From the NCBI GenBank assembly GCA_036503065.1, contig DASXXM010000623.1, positions 1 to 12,585 on the forward strand: a DNA stretch of 12,585 bases, given 5' to 3'. Below the pieces are notes generated by a model. It was not told the origin of the DNA, did not search any database, and worked only from the letters and a program-made list of their open reading frames with translations. Of this stretch, positions 1 to 5,814 are shown piece by piece (the stretch's first letter is position 1; each line of letters starts with the position of its first letter). The translations under genes were made by a program, and so were the position numbers. The DNA is from DATEPR01 sp036503065 (GTDB taxonomy: Bacteria > Actinomycetota > Actinomycetes > Mycobacteriales > Pseudonocardiaceae).

Positions 1-697
1 TGGTGGGGATGACGACATAGCGACCGGAATCGGTGTCCAGCCAGTTCATGGTGAGCGGCGTCGACTCCCGGGCATTGCGGCCACGGACGGTGACCGCGAA
101 GTAACCACTGCCGATCCGGGGCCGCCGCATGATCTCGTCGATCATGGCTCGCTGCGTGCCGGCCGAATCGCCGGGGACGCCGGACGCCTGGAGGTAGTGC
201 TTGCCGGTGAGGTCGTCGTCCTGCGTCGGCCGCCGTGAGCCTGCCGGTGGTTCGGTGGTCATGGTGACGGACCTGCCCGGTCCGGGGCGGGCCGGCGGGA
301 GCAGGCTGAGGACGGCTCGCACCATCGATGGCGGCGTGATCGGGTCGAACCGGATCGCCTGGCCTCGTTGGGTGGCGAGCACGGCCGTCCGGTCGTCGGT
401 GACGGCTCGGGCACATCTCGCCTCGCCGTCCACTGTGCCCAGCACCGCGATGGCGAGGCGCCCTCTGGCGAACACGCCGAGCGTGTCCTCGACGTCGTCC
501 GCCAGTCGCGGGCCGTTGATCAGACCTTTCGCGACGAGTGTCCGTTCGGCGGCCCGAATGAGCCGGACGCGGTCCTCGATCAGGTCGCCGTGCACTGGAA
601 ACTCGAACGGGAACGGTCGCACGTCCAACTGGAGGGCGTCGCCGATGACGTCCAGTTCCAGGAACGTGCACTCGAATCCGTCAGCAGCCCCGACCAT
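1..697 (-). CDS. EspG-family ESX secretion-associated protein (3' end cut by window edge)
   Basis: About 232 residues are visible, read from an ATG at 697 leftwards with no stop before the window edge. The N-terminus has the EspG pattern: an opening strand ending in ELDVIGDALQLDVRPFPFEF, then PVHG, an acidic-Arg helix (LIEDRVRLIRAAERTLVAKG) and later a VLGTVDG strand and LLPPARPGPGRSVT. Residues near the edge (NWLDTDSGRYVVIPT) resemble the last strand of the family, so probably only some 20-30 residues are missing. In mycobacteria EspG proteins are cytosolic chaperones of PE/PPE substrates of type VII secretion; outside mycobacteria the partners are mostly unknown. No WXG100, PE/PPE or ESX machinery gene is visible here, so this is an orphan within the window. 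It starts 41 bp after the TIGR03085-type gene on the same strand and probably closes the thyX operon. The start is uncertain, because no clear Shine-Dalgarno precedes the ATG. Confidence 0.66.
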   Translation of the reverse strand, partial: MVGAADGFECTFLELDVIGDALQLDVRPFPFEFPVHGDLIEDRVRLIRAAERTLVAKGLINGPRLADDVEDTLGVFARGRLAIAVLGTVDGEARCARAVTDDRTAVLATQRGQAIRFDPITPPSMVRAVLSLLPPARPGPGRSVTMTTEPPAGSRRPTQDDDLTGKHYLQASGVPGDSAGTQRAMIDEIMRRPRIGSGYFAVTVRGRNARESTPLTMNWLDTDSGRYVVIPT

Positions 698-738
698 TCC
701 GCGACAGTATCGGAGTCGCTTGCGGGGTGCGCGATCGA

Positions 739-1365
739 TCAGAAGGAGCGGTCGAGCCCCTGGACTGTGGCGATCGCGTGCTGGTCGCCCTCGTAGGTGA
801 CCTGGACTTCGGTGCGGCCGAAGGTGTGCAGCAGCAACTCGCCCGGTTCGCCGATCACGGCCACCGTCGTGGGGCCGCGTTTCACGGTGACCTCGGTGCC
901 GTCGGGCCTGCGCAGCACGACACCGACCGGGCTGCGGCGGTAGGCCATCTTGCCGAGGCGGCCGACCGTGGACCATGCGGTCGCGTCCCGGGTCGGGTCG
1001 GGCGGGCGGGGCTCCCAGCCGGGTTGGCCGCGGCGCAGGTCCTCGTGGTGTACGAAGTATTCGGCGCCGTTGACGAGCTCGCCGAGCGACGGGATGGCGA
1101 ACGGGGACCAGCCGGGCGGGCCGGTGCGTACGAGCTCGACCAACTCGGGCCACGGCTTGGCCGCGAACTCGCCCTGGACCTTCCTGGTGTAGCCGGCGAA
1201 GGCCTTGATCATGATGCCCGGTGCCGCGTCCAGCCTGCGGTCGCGCAGGGCCAGGTGCGCGGCGAGGTCACGGGACCGCCAGCCGCCGCACAGGGTGGGC
1301 ACGTCAGGGCCGAGCCGCTCGAACTCGTCGCACAGTGCCCGTCGTTCGTCCGCGGCTACGCCCAT
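739..1365 (-). CDS. TIGR03085-type metal-binding protein (DinB/MDMPI-like fold)
   Basis: The product is 208 aa. It fits the actinobacterial TIGR03085 family, related to the mycothiol-dependent maleylpyruvate isomerase N-terminal (DinB-like four-helix) domain. The N-terminus has TLCGGWRSRDLAAHLALRDR, the standard opening with a candidate metal ligand at His37. A second motif at residues 102-109 (EYFVHHED) gives Glu102 and His106, the spacing expected for the other two ligands of an H/E/H site. The C-terminal part (about 130-205) is a beta-rich sterol-carrier-like region with a GEPGELLLHTFGR segment. The substrate is not known for this subgroup; a mycothiol-linked transfer is an inference from the fold. 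The ATG at 1363-1365 follows the ACT-domain gene stop by 13 bp, so the two are probably co-transcribed. An upstream ATG at 1376 is out of frame and meets a stop after six codons. Confidence 0.85.
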   Translation of the reverse strand: MGVAADERRALCDEFERLGPDVPTLCGGWRSRDLAAHLALRDRRLDAAPGIMIKAFAGYTRKVQGEFAAKPWPELVELVRTGPPGWSPFAIPSLGELVNGAEYFVHHEDLRRGQPGWEPRPPDPTRDATAWSTVGRLGKMAYRRSPVGVVLRRPDGTEVTVKRGPTTVAVIGEPGELLLHTFGRTEVQVTYEGDQHAIATVQGLDRSF

Positions 1366-1378
1366 GAGGTCACCATAG

Positions 1379-1774
1379 TCAGTCGTGCTCCACGACGTCG
1401 TGGCCGGCCTCGCGCAGTGCGGTCACGGCCCTGGCCAGGTCGTCGTCCTTCACCAGCAGGTGATCGGTGTCGTACGTGGACAGCGCGAACAGGGACACGC
1501 CCGCCGCGGCGAGCGCGCCGGCGAGAGCGGCCATGATGCCGGTCAGGGTGAACTCGACCGGACCGCGCACGGTGAGCAGGCGCCAGCCGGACTCTTCCCG
1601 ATCGGCCGGCACGGCGAGTTCGGCCGGGCAGACCACGGACAGCTCGTCGGCCGTCCTGGTGACCGACACCAGGCCATCGGTCGCGGCCATGAGGCTCGCC
1701 GGGGCCTGCGCGTCGGCGGGCAAACGGAGGACGACGTAGGCGCCCGGCCGGACGCCGACGGTGAGTTTGCGCAC
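1379..1774 (-). CDS. ACT-domain protein (ACT_7 / COG3603 type)
   Basis: The product is 131 aa. The N-terminal half (1-65) is a beta-rich lead domain ending in SVVCPAELAVP. The C-terminal half (about 67-129) is an ACT_7 domain: LTVRGPVEFTLTGIMAALAG, then AAAGVSLFALSTYDTDHLLV, then a helix ending REAGHDVVE. The layout matches small stand-alone ACT proteins related to the CASTOR-type amino-acid-sensing fold. ACT domains usually bind amino acids, and the ligand here cannot be read from sequence. The start is a GTG four bases after the thyX stop, with a GAAGG Shine-Dalgarno inside the last thyX codons, so translation is probably tied to thyX. No catalytic domain is attached, so a sensory or ligand-binding role is likely. 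Confidence 0.8.
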   Translation of the reverse strand: MRKLTVGVRPGAYVVLRLPADAQAPASLMAATDGLVSVTRTADELSVVCPAELAVPADREESGWRLLTVRGPVEFTLTGIMAALAGALAAAGVSLFALSTYDTDHLLVKDDDLARAVTALREAGHDVVEHD

Positions 1775-1778
1775 CCGG

Positions 1779-2531
1779 TCAGCCTTCCGTGACGAACGGG
1801 CTGGCCGCGACCTCGGTGCCGTCCGGCAGCGTCGAGATGACGAAGTCGTCGAACGCGTTGGCGGCGGCCTTGTGCAGCTGGCGCAGGCATTCCACGGCCA
1901 ACGCCCGGATCTCCACGTCGGCGTGCTCGGTGGCGCGCATCGCGATGAAGTGCCGCCAGGCCCGGTAGTTGCCGGTGACGACGATGCGCGTCTCGGTGGC
2001 GTTGGGCAACACGGCCCGCGCGGCCTGACGGGCCTGCTTGCGGCGCAGCGTCGGGTTGGGCTCGTCGGCGAACCTGGCTTCCAGGCCGGTCAACAGGTCG
2101 TTGTAGGCGGCGACGCCGGCCTCGGCGGCGGCCAGGAACTTGGCGTGCAGGTCCGGGTCGGCGGCGATGACGTCCGGCTCGACCATGGCGGCCTGCTTCT
2201 CCGGCACGTAGCGCTGGGACAGCTGGGAGTAGGAGAAGTGGCGGTGCCGGATGAGTTCGTGGGTCAGCGACCGGGACACGCCGGTGATGTAGAAGGTCAC
2301 CGAGCCGTGTTCGAGCACGGACAGGTGGCCGACCTCCAGGATGTGCCGCAGGTAGCCGGCGTTGGTCGCGGTGCTCGGGTTGGGCTTCTTCCAGGACTGG
2401 TAGCAGGCCCTGCCGGCGAACTCGGCGAGTGCGGTGCCGCCTTCGGCGTCGGTGGTCCACGGCACGTCGGCCGGTGGGAAGAACTCGGTCTTGCCGATGA
2501 GTACGACGCTCGGCGACACGGTTTCGGTCAC
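1779..2531 (-). CDS. thyX: Flavin-dependent thymidylate synthase ThyX
   Basis: ThyX makes dTMP from dUMP using methylene-tetrahydrofolate, FAD and NADPH. The ThyX signature RHRX7S is intact at residues 95-105 (RHRHFSYSQLS), followed by QRYVPEK. Upstream is the FAD-contact stretch GHLSVLEHGS (69-78), and downstream NATETRIVVTGNYRAWRHF. At 250 aa it has the same length as the M. tuberculosis enzyme as I remember it and aligns with it without gaps in the conserved blocks. I chose the GTG at 2531: the protein then begins VTETVSPSVVLIGKTEF like its relatives, and a purine-rich GGGGAGCGGGA stretch lies just upstream. A longer reading from 2645 adds 38 non-conserved residues and would run through the operator region. 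A possible -10 (TACGCT, minus strand, 2578-2573) lies about 40 bp upstream, but no good -35 is seen. It heads a four-gene minus-strand operon. In many actinobacteria dapA directly follows thyX; here it does not. Confidence 0.97.
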   Translation of the reverse strand: MTETVSPSVVLIGKTEFFPPADVPWTTDAEGGTALAEFAGRACYQSWKKPNPSTATNAGYLRHILEVGHLSVLEHGSVTFYITGVSRSLTHELIRHRHFSYSQLSQRYVPEKQAAMVEPDVIAADPDLHAKFLAAAEAGVAAYNDLLTGLEARFADEPNPTLRRKQARQAARAVLPNATETRIVVTGNYRAWRHFIAMRATEHADVEIRALAVECLRQLHKAAANAFDDFVISTLPDGTEVAASPFVTEG

Positions 2532-2613
2532 TGTCCCGCTCCCCTTCGAAGGCCCAGGTCCGGTGTCCGGCCAGCGTAACCGCCGTGCCTGACGCACCGG
2601 CGGTGACAGCACC

Positions 2614-2700
2614 GCGACACCACTATGACGGCGTTCGGACGTCATGGTGGTGTCACTTGGCCCTTGACTGACGCCACCGATGACGTCATAGTGATGTCAT
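2614..2700. promoter_or_regulatory. Three copies of a 17-bp operator-like motif
   Basis: The motif CGTCATRGTGRTGTCAY occurs three times in the 167-bp divergent gap between thyX and the RHH gene: 2640-2656 and 2684-2700 on the plus strand (both fit fully) and 2614-2630 on the minus strand (15 of 17). Each copy can be read as two half-sites on an 11-bp period, clearest in TGACGTCA-TAG-TGATGTCA at 2681-2699. The two plus-strand copies are 44 bp apart, four times that period. Tandem half-sites one helical turn apart are typical of ribbon-helix-helix repressors, and the adjacent gene encodes one, so autoregulation is the simplest reading. The third copy covers the predicted -10 and start codon. 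Confidence 0.6.
2664..2699 (+). promoter_or_regulatory. Predicted leaderless promoter of the RHH gene
   Basis: TTGACT (2664-2669) matches the sigma-70-type -35 in five of six bases. After 17 bp comes CATAGT (2687-2692), a four-of-six match to TATAAT. The sixth base after it leads directly to the A of the ATG at 2699, the ideal +1 position. No Shine-Dalgarno is present before this ATG, which agrees with a leaderless transcript, a form common in actinobacteria. The -10 and the +1 lie inside the rightmost operator-like repeat, so bound repressor would block polymerase. Confidence 0.5.
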
Positions 2701-3313
2701 GGAACTGAGTCCTTACGTCTCCGCGCTACGGGAGAACCTCACGGCCGCGGCTGCGGCCGGAGACGAGCAGACACGGACCGCGGCACGGGTGCTCGCGGCC
2801 ACCATCGAGCCGGCCGCCCGGCTGGCCATCATGACCGCGCTGTCCGACCTGGCGGGCGAGGTCACCCTCGCCCTGGAGGACCGGGTGGTCGAGGTCCGCC
2901 TCGACGGCCAGGACGTGCAGGTCGTGGTCACCGGCGCGCCGGTCGACGACCAGGAACGCAACGACGAACCCCCGCCCACGATGACCGACCCGAACGGCGA
3001 CATCAGCCGGATCACGGTGCGGCTGCTGGAGGAGCTCAAGACCAAGGCGGAAGAGGTCGCGTCGGCTCGGGGAGTGTCGCTGAACTCGTTCGTCTCGCAG
3101 GCGGTGCAGGGCGCGCTCTACAACGCCGGACGCGGCCGGGGCGGCGGGCAGGGCGGCGGCGGCCATGGCCAGAACTGGGGCGGCGGGCAGAACTGGGGCG
3201 GCGGCAACTGGGGCAACTGGGGCCAGTGGGGCCAGCAGTCCGGTGACAACGACGACAGGTCCGGACGCGGCGGGCGGGGTTCCTCGCACGTACGCGGCTG
3301 GGTCGAAGGCTGA
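2699..3313 (+). CDS. Ribbon-helix-helix (HicB-like) protein with Gly/Trp-rich tail
   Basis: The product is 204 aa in three parts. Residues 1-80 are helical then beta (MELSPYVSALRENLTAAAA... and EVTLALEDRVVEVRLDG...VVVTG). A Pro/Asp-rich linker follows (81-100). Residues 102-140 form a ribbon-helix-helix domain: the strand ISRITVRL, a helix (LEELKTKAEEVASARG) and a second helix starting with the typical SLNSFVSQAVQGAL. Residues 143-200 are low complexity, built on repeats of GQNWGGG, GNWG and GQWG, ending in an Arg/Gly-rich stretch. The RHH domain should bind DNA as a dimer, and the three operator-like repeats at and upstream of the start suggest autorepression. Annotation pipelines often call such proteins HicB antitoxins, but no HicA toxin is next to it. 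Its neighbour, 20 bp downstream, is a DUF4097 protein, a pairing I recall from other actinobacteria. The ATG has no Shine-Dalgarno and is probably translated leaderless. Confidence 0.82.
   Translation: MELSPYVSALRENLTAAAAAGDEQTRTAARVLAATIEPAARLAIMTALSDLAGEVTLALEDRVVEVRLDGQDVQVVVTGAPVDDQERNDEPPPTMTDPNGDISRITVRLLEELKTKAEEVASARGVSLNSFVSQAVQGALYNAGRGRGGGQGGGGHGQNWGGGQNWGGGNWGNWGQWGQQSGDNDDRSGRGGRGSSHVRGWVEG
3143..3237 (+). repeat. In-frame Gly/Trp/Asn/Gln codon repeats
   Basis: This stretch inside the RHH gene is a run of short imperfect repeats around GGCCAGAACTGGGGCGGC (clearest at 3168-3237), giving GQNWGGG, GQNWGGG, GNWG, GNWG and GQWGQ. Copy number is likely to vary between strains through slippage. 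The encoded tail combines regularly spaced Trp with Gly, Asn and Gln and is expected to be disordered. Confidence 0.7.
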
Positions 3314-3333
3314 CGGGGATCGGGGAGAGAACG

Positions 3334-4257
3334 GTGCACACGACGATGACAGAAGACGCACTGACCGGTGACGACAACGTCCAGGACGAGCTGGTCCGCA
3401 AGGAGTTCTTCGACGCGAGCGGCCAACTGGACATCGACCTGGCGCTCGGCGCGGGCCGGGTGATCATCGCACTGGTCGAGGAGCCGGGCGTGGCCGTGGA
3501 GGTGCGCTACGACCCCAGCGCGGCGAACTCGTGGATGCAGGGCCTGTCCAGCGTCCTGACCAACTGGTTCGGTGGCCAGTTCGGCGGCGACGCGTCCGAG
3601 GACGCCAGGTACACCGCGGTCCACGACACCCGGATCGAACTGGCCGGCAGGCGGCTGATCGTGCACACGCCGAAGCGCCAGCGGATGGTCCCGCTCGCGG
3701 TGACCGTGCGCGCCCCGGCCGGGTCCAACCTGGAGCTGGCCGCGGGTTCGGCCGACATGGCCATCACCGGCCCGGCAGGCCGGGTCAAGCTGAGCATCGG
3801 TTCGGGCAGTGTGGCGCTGGACCGGGCCGACGGTCCGGCCGAGATCACCTCCGGTTCCGGCGCGCTGCGCCTCGGTCCGATGCTGGGTGGCCTGCGGGCC
3901 CGCAGCGGCAGCGGCGAGATCGAGGTGTCGTCGGTCGGCGGCACGACCACCTTGATGACCGGTAGCGGCGATGTGTGGCTGGGTGCCGTGCAGAGCGACG
4001 TCCGCGTCCGTACCGGCAGCGGCGACCTCACGGTCGCCGACGCCGCCTGCGGCTACGTGGAACTGGCCACCGGGTCCGGGGAGATCCGGGTGGGCGTGCG
4101 GTCCGGGACGGCGGCGATGGTGGATCTGCGGTCCGGCTCCGGGCAGGCGCGCAGCGAGCTGCAGGTGTCCGACACGCCGCCGGCCACCGCGCCGCAGCTT
4201 CAGGTGCGTGGCCGGACCGGCTCGGGCAACGCCGTGGTGACCGCCGCCATCGGCTGA
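3334..4257 (+). CDS. DUF4097 beta-strand-repeat protein
   Basis: The product is 307 aa, with no signal peptide or membrane helix evident, so it is probably cytosolic. The N-terminal 125 residues form a lead domain (EFFDASGQLDIDLALGAGRV...VEVRYDP) with a variable Trp/Phe/Gly loop at 67-85. From about residue 135 to the end it is built of repeats with a GSG turn every 18-27 residues: SIGSGSV, TSGSGAL, RSGSGEI, MTGSGDV, RTGSGDL, ATGSGEI, RSGSGQA, RTGSGNA. This predicts a right-handed beta-helix or similar stacked-strand solenoid, as in the DUF4097/DUF2807 adhesin-like families. The function is unknown. GTG at 3334 is the best start: GGGGAG at 3322-3327 is six bases upstream, while the in-frame ATG at 3346 is too far from it. 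It follows the RHH gene by 20 bp and is almost certainly its operon partner. It ends before a G-tract repeat and a terminator. Confidence 0.85.
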   Translation: MHTTMTEDALTGDDNVQDELVRKEFFDASGQLDIDLALGAGRVIIALVEEPGVAVEVRYDPSAANSWMQGLSSVLTNWFGGQFGGDASEDARYTAVHDTRIELAGRRLIVHTPKRQRMVPLAVTVRAPAGSNLELAAGSADMAITGPAGRVKLSIGSGSVALDRADGPAEITSGSGALRLGPMLGGLRARSGSGEIEVSSVGGTTTLMTGSGDVWLGAVQSDVRVRTGSGDLTVADAACGYVELATGSGEIRVGVRSGTAAMVDLRSGSGQARSELQVSDTPPATAPQLQVRGRTGSGNAVVTAAIG

Positions 4258-4258
4258 C

Positions 4259-4321
4259 CGAGGGGAAACGGGGGCATCGAGGGGGATCAGGGGGAACAGA
4301 GGGGGATCGAGGGGAAACGGG
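4259..4321 (+). repeat. G-tract tandem repeat (possible G-quadruplex)
   Basis: Directly after the DUF4097 stop, six runs of four or five G occur in about 55 bases, with loops of four to six mostly A, C and T bases. CGAGGGGAAACGGG occurs twice (4259-4272 and 4308-4321), with GAGGGGGATC units between. The pattern fits the G4 consensus on the plus (RNA-like) strand and looks like a degenerate tandem array of about ten-base units. It overlaps the first bases of the terminator stem. Confidence 0.65.
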
Positions 4322-4355
4322 ACGGCACGCCGACAGAGCCACGGTGTGCCGTCCC
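4319..4355 (+). terminator. Terminator hairpin for the RHH-DUF4097 operon
   Basis: GGGACGGCACGCCG (4319-4332) pairs with CGGTGTGCCGTCCC (4342-4355) through 14 positions with one G-U pair and a nine-base loop. There is no T-tract after it, which is usual for strong actinobacterial intrinsic terminators. It lies 62 bp after the DUF4097 stop. Confidence 0.75.
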
Positions 4356-4412
4356 GCATCGCACTGGTCGTCGTCGCGAGCGGGGGCTGCGTTCATTTCG
4401 CTTAACGAACGG

Positions 4413-4466
4413 GACCGGGTGATTTGATCCCGGATTCGGGGATGATCACCCGGTCGAGTGATCATC
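4413..4466. terminator. Two overlapping, mutually exclusive hairpins between convergent genes
   Basis: GACCGGGTGAT (4413-4423) is perfectly complementary to ATCACCCGGTC (4445-4455), and an inner ATCCC/GGGAT pairing extends the stem. The right arm is also part of a second perfect hairpin, GATGATCAC (4441-4449) with GTGATCATC (4458-4466) and an eight-base loop. Both cannot form at once. The site lies 14 bp past the stop of the minus-strand glycosylase gene and beyond the plus-strand terminator, so a bidirectional terminator is the simplest explanation. Confidence 0.55.
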
Positions 4467-4479
4467 ATCGGGTGGTGGA

Positions 4480-5673
4480 CTAGCGACAGGCGATGCGTAA
4501 CGCCTTGGCCAGGTCGCCTCGCGTGCCGACCTCGACACCGGACAGGCCGAGCCATTCGGCCATGGTGGCCAGTTCCTCGGCCAGTTCGGTCACCACCCGG
4601 CCCAGATCGACACCGGGTTCGGCAAAGGCACCGGGCACTCGCAGCACGCCCGCCGCCCGGTCGGCCTTCAGGTCCACCCGGGCGACAAGGGCCTCGTCCA
4701 ACAGGAACGGGAAGACGTAGTACCCGTAAACCCGTTTGGGTTCCGGCACATAGATCTCGATGCGGTAGAAGAAGTCGAACAGCGCCTCGGTCCGTTCCCG
4801 GCGCCAGATCAACGGATCGAACGGACACAGCAGCGCCCGAGCGGCGACCCGACGCGGCGTCCTGGCCGCCGTGTGCCGATAGGCGGGCAACCGCCAGCCT
4901 TCGACGGCAACCGGCTCCAGCACGCCCGACTCCACCAGTTCCGCGACCGCGCGCCGGCTGTCGGCGGGCGGCAGGCGGTAGTAGTCACGCAGATCCGGCT
5001 CGGTGGCAACGCCGAACGCGGTCGCGGCGTTGGCGGTGAGGCGGCGATTCGCCTCGTCGTCGGGCACGACGACGTCGAGGACGTTCGGCGGCACGACCCG
5101 CTCGGTCAGGTCGTACAGCCGCTCGAAACCGCGCCGGGTGGCGGTGCTCAACTCGCCGGCAGCGAACAGGTGTTCGCAGGACCACTTCACCGCCGACCGG
5201 TTCCACCACCCGCCCTTGGCACGCGGCGCCGAACCACCCAACCGGTCCTCGATGGCGCCCGCACCGAGCGGACCTTCCTGCTTCACCACCGTCAGCACGT
5301 CGGCCAGCAGAGCGGGGTCGCCACGCTCGGCCACCGCGTGCCGACGCATCCGAGCGCGCAACAGCGGCCAGTCCTCGATCGGGATCAGGCTGGCCACATG
5401 GGCCCAGTACTCGACCAGCATCCTGGGCCGGCGGGCGCTGTGCGACCAGGCCGCCTCGTCCAGCAGCGACGCCGGGTACGCGCCGAGCCGGCTGAACAAC
5501 GGCATGTAGTGCGCGCGGACGGCGACGTTGACCGAGTCCAGCTGCAGCAGGCGCACCCTGGACAGGACCTTCGCCAGGTGCCTCCTGGTCGGGATCGACG
5601 TCGGCCGCTGCTCGGCGAAACCCTGGGCGGCCAGGACGATTCGTCGGGCGCTCGCCGCGCTGATGGTCTCCAC
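4480..5673 (-). CDS. YcaQ/AlkX-type winged-helix DNA glycosylase (HTH_42, COG3214)
   Basis: The product is 397 aa, a normal length for the family. Features in order: SAASARRIVLAAQGF at the N-terminus; VRLLQLDSVNV at 40-50, holding the catalytic-type Q-phi-D motif (Gln44, Asp46); EYWAHVASLIP (88-98); a winged-helix region around 125-190 with GGWWNRSAVKWSCEHLFAAGEL; and the C-terminal block CPFDPLIWRRERTEALFDFF, then YRIEIYVP and YGYYVFPFLL. E. coli YcaQ (AlkX) removes bulky alkylated and cross-linked bases. From the literature I recall that Q-phi-D marks AlkX-like members and Q-phi-Q marks AlkZ self-resistance enzymes of gene clusters, so this looks like a housekeeping repair enzyme. I chose GTG at 5673, with CAGGA nine bases upstream. 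A longer reading from 5823 would translate the intergenic inverted repeat and is rejected. The gene is monocistronic and convergent with the DUF4097 gene. Confidence 0.87.
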   Translation of the reverse strand: METISAASARRIVLAAQGFAEQRPTSIPTRRHLAKVLSRVRLLQLDSVNVAVRAHYMPLFSRLGAYPASLLDEAAWSHSARRPRMLVEYWAHVASLIPIEDWPLLRARMRRHAVAERGDPALLADVLTVVKQEGPLGAGAIEDRLGGSAPRAKGGWWNRSAVKWSCEHLFAAGELSTATRRGFERLYDLTERVVPPNVLDVVVPDDEANRRLTANAATAFGVATEPDLRDYYRLPPADSRRAVAELVESGVLEPVAVEGWRLPAYRHTAARTPRRVAARALLCPFDPLIWRRERTEALFDFFYRIEIYVPEPKRVYGYYVFPFLLDEALVARVDLKADRAAGVLRVPGAFAEPGVDLGRVVTELAEELATMAEWLGLSGVEVGTRGDLAKALRIACR

Positions 5674-5729
5674 CAGCCAGATCCTGCCAGGGCCTACTGA
5701 CAGAGAAGTAAAAGCAAAGCCGACAAGCC

Positions 5730-5814
5730 GGTTTGGCCGCCGCGGTGTCTTCTGCCTCGGAACAAAGCGAAGCGAGTGGAGGGGCAGAAGACACCGCGTG
5801 AAGGCGGCCAAACC
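5730..5814. repeat. Long inverted repeat in the divergent spacer
   Basis: The 27-base left arm (5730-5756) starts GGTTTGGCCGCC and ends TCTTCTGCC. Its complement is present in two blocks: 15 bases at 5783-5797 and 12 bases at 5803-5814, separated by a five-base GTGAA insertion. All 27 positions pair, leaving a five-base bulge and a 26-base loop (5757-5782) with AAGCGAAGCG. It lies between divergent genes, so it is not simply a terminator. It looks like a copy of a repetitive extragenic palindrome or a very small non-autonomous element. Confidence 0.75.

Noticed and set aside
2532..2645. 38-residue N-terminal extension of ThyX
   Set aside because: It is Arg/Pro-rich and not conserved; the 250-residue form from GTG 2531 matches the family in length and N-terminus.
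2699..3313. HicAB toxin-antitoxin system
   Set aside because: The RHH domain is HicB-like, but no HicA-type small protein is found on either side; the partner is a DUF4097 protein.
3118..4359. 413-codon minus-strand open frame opposite the RHH and DUF4097 genes
   Set aside because: It spans two genes, a terminator and a G-tract array, and its composition reflects the reverse of Gly-rich repeats.
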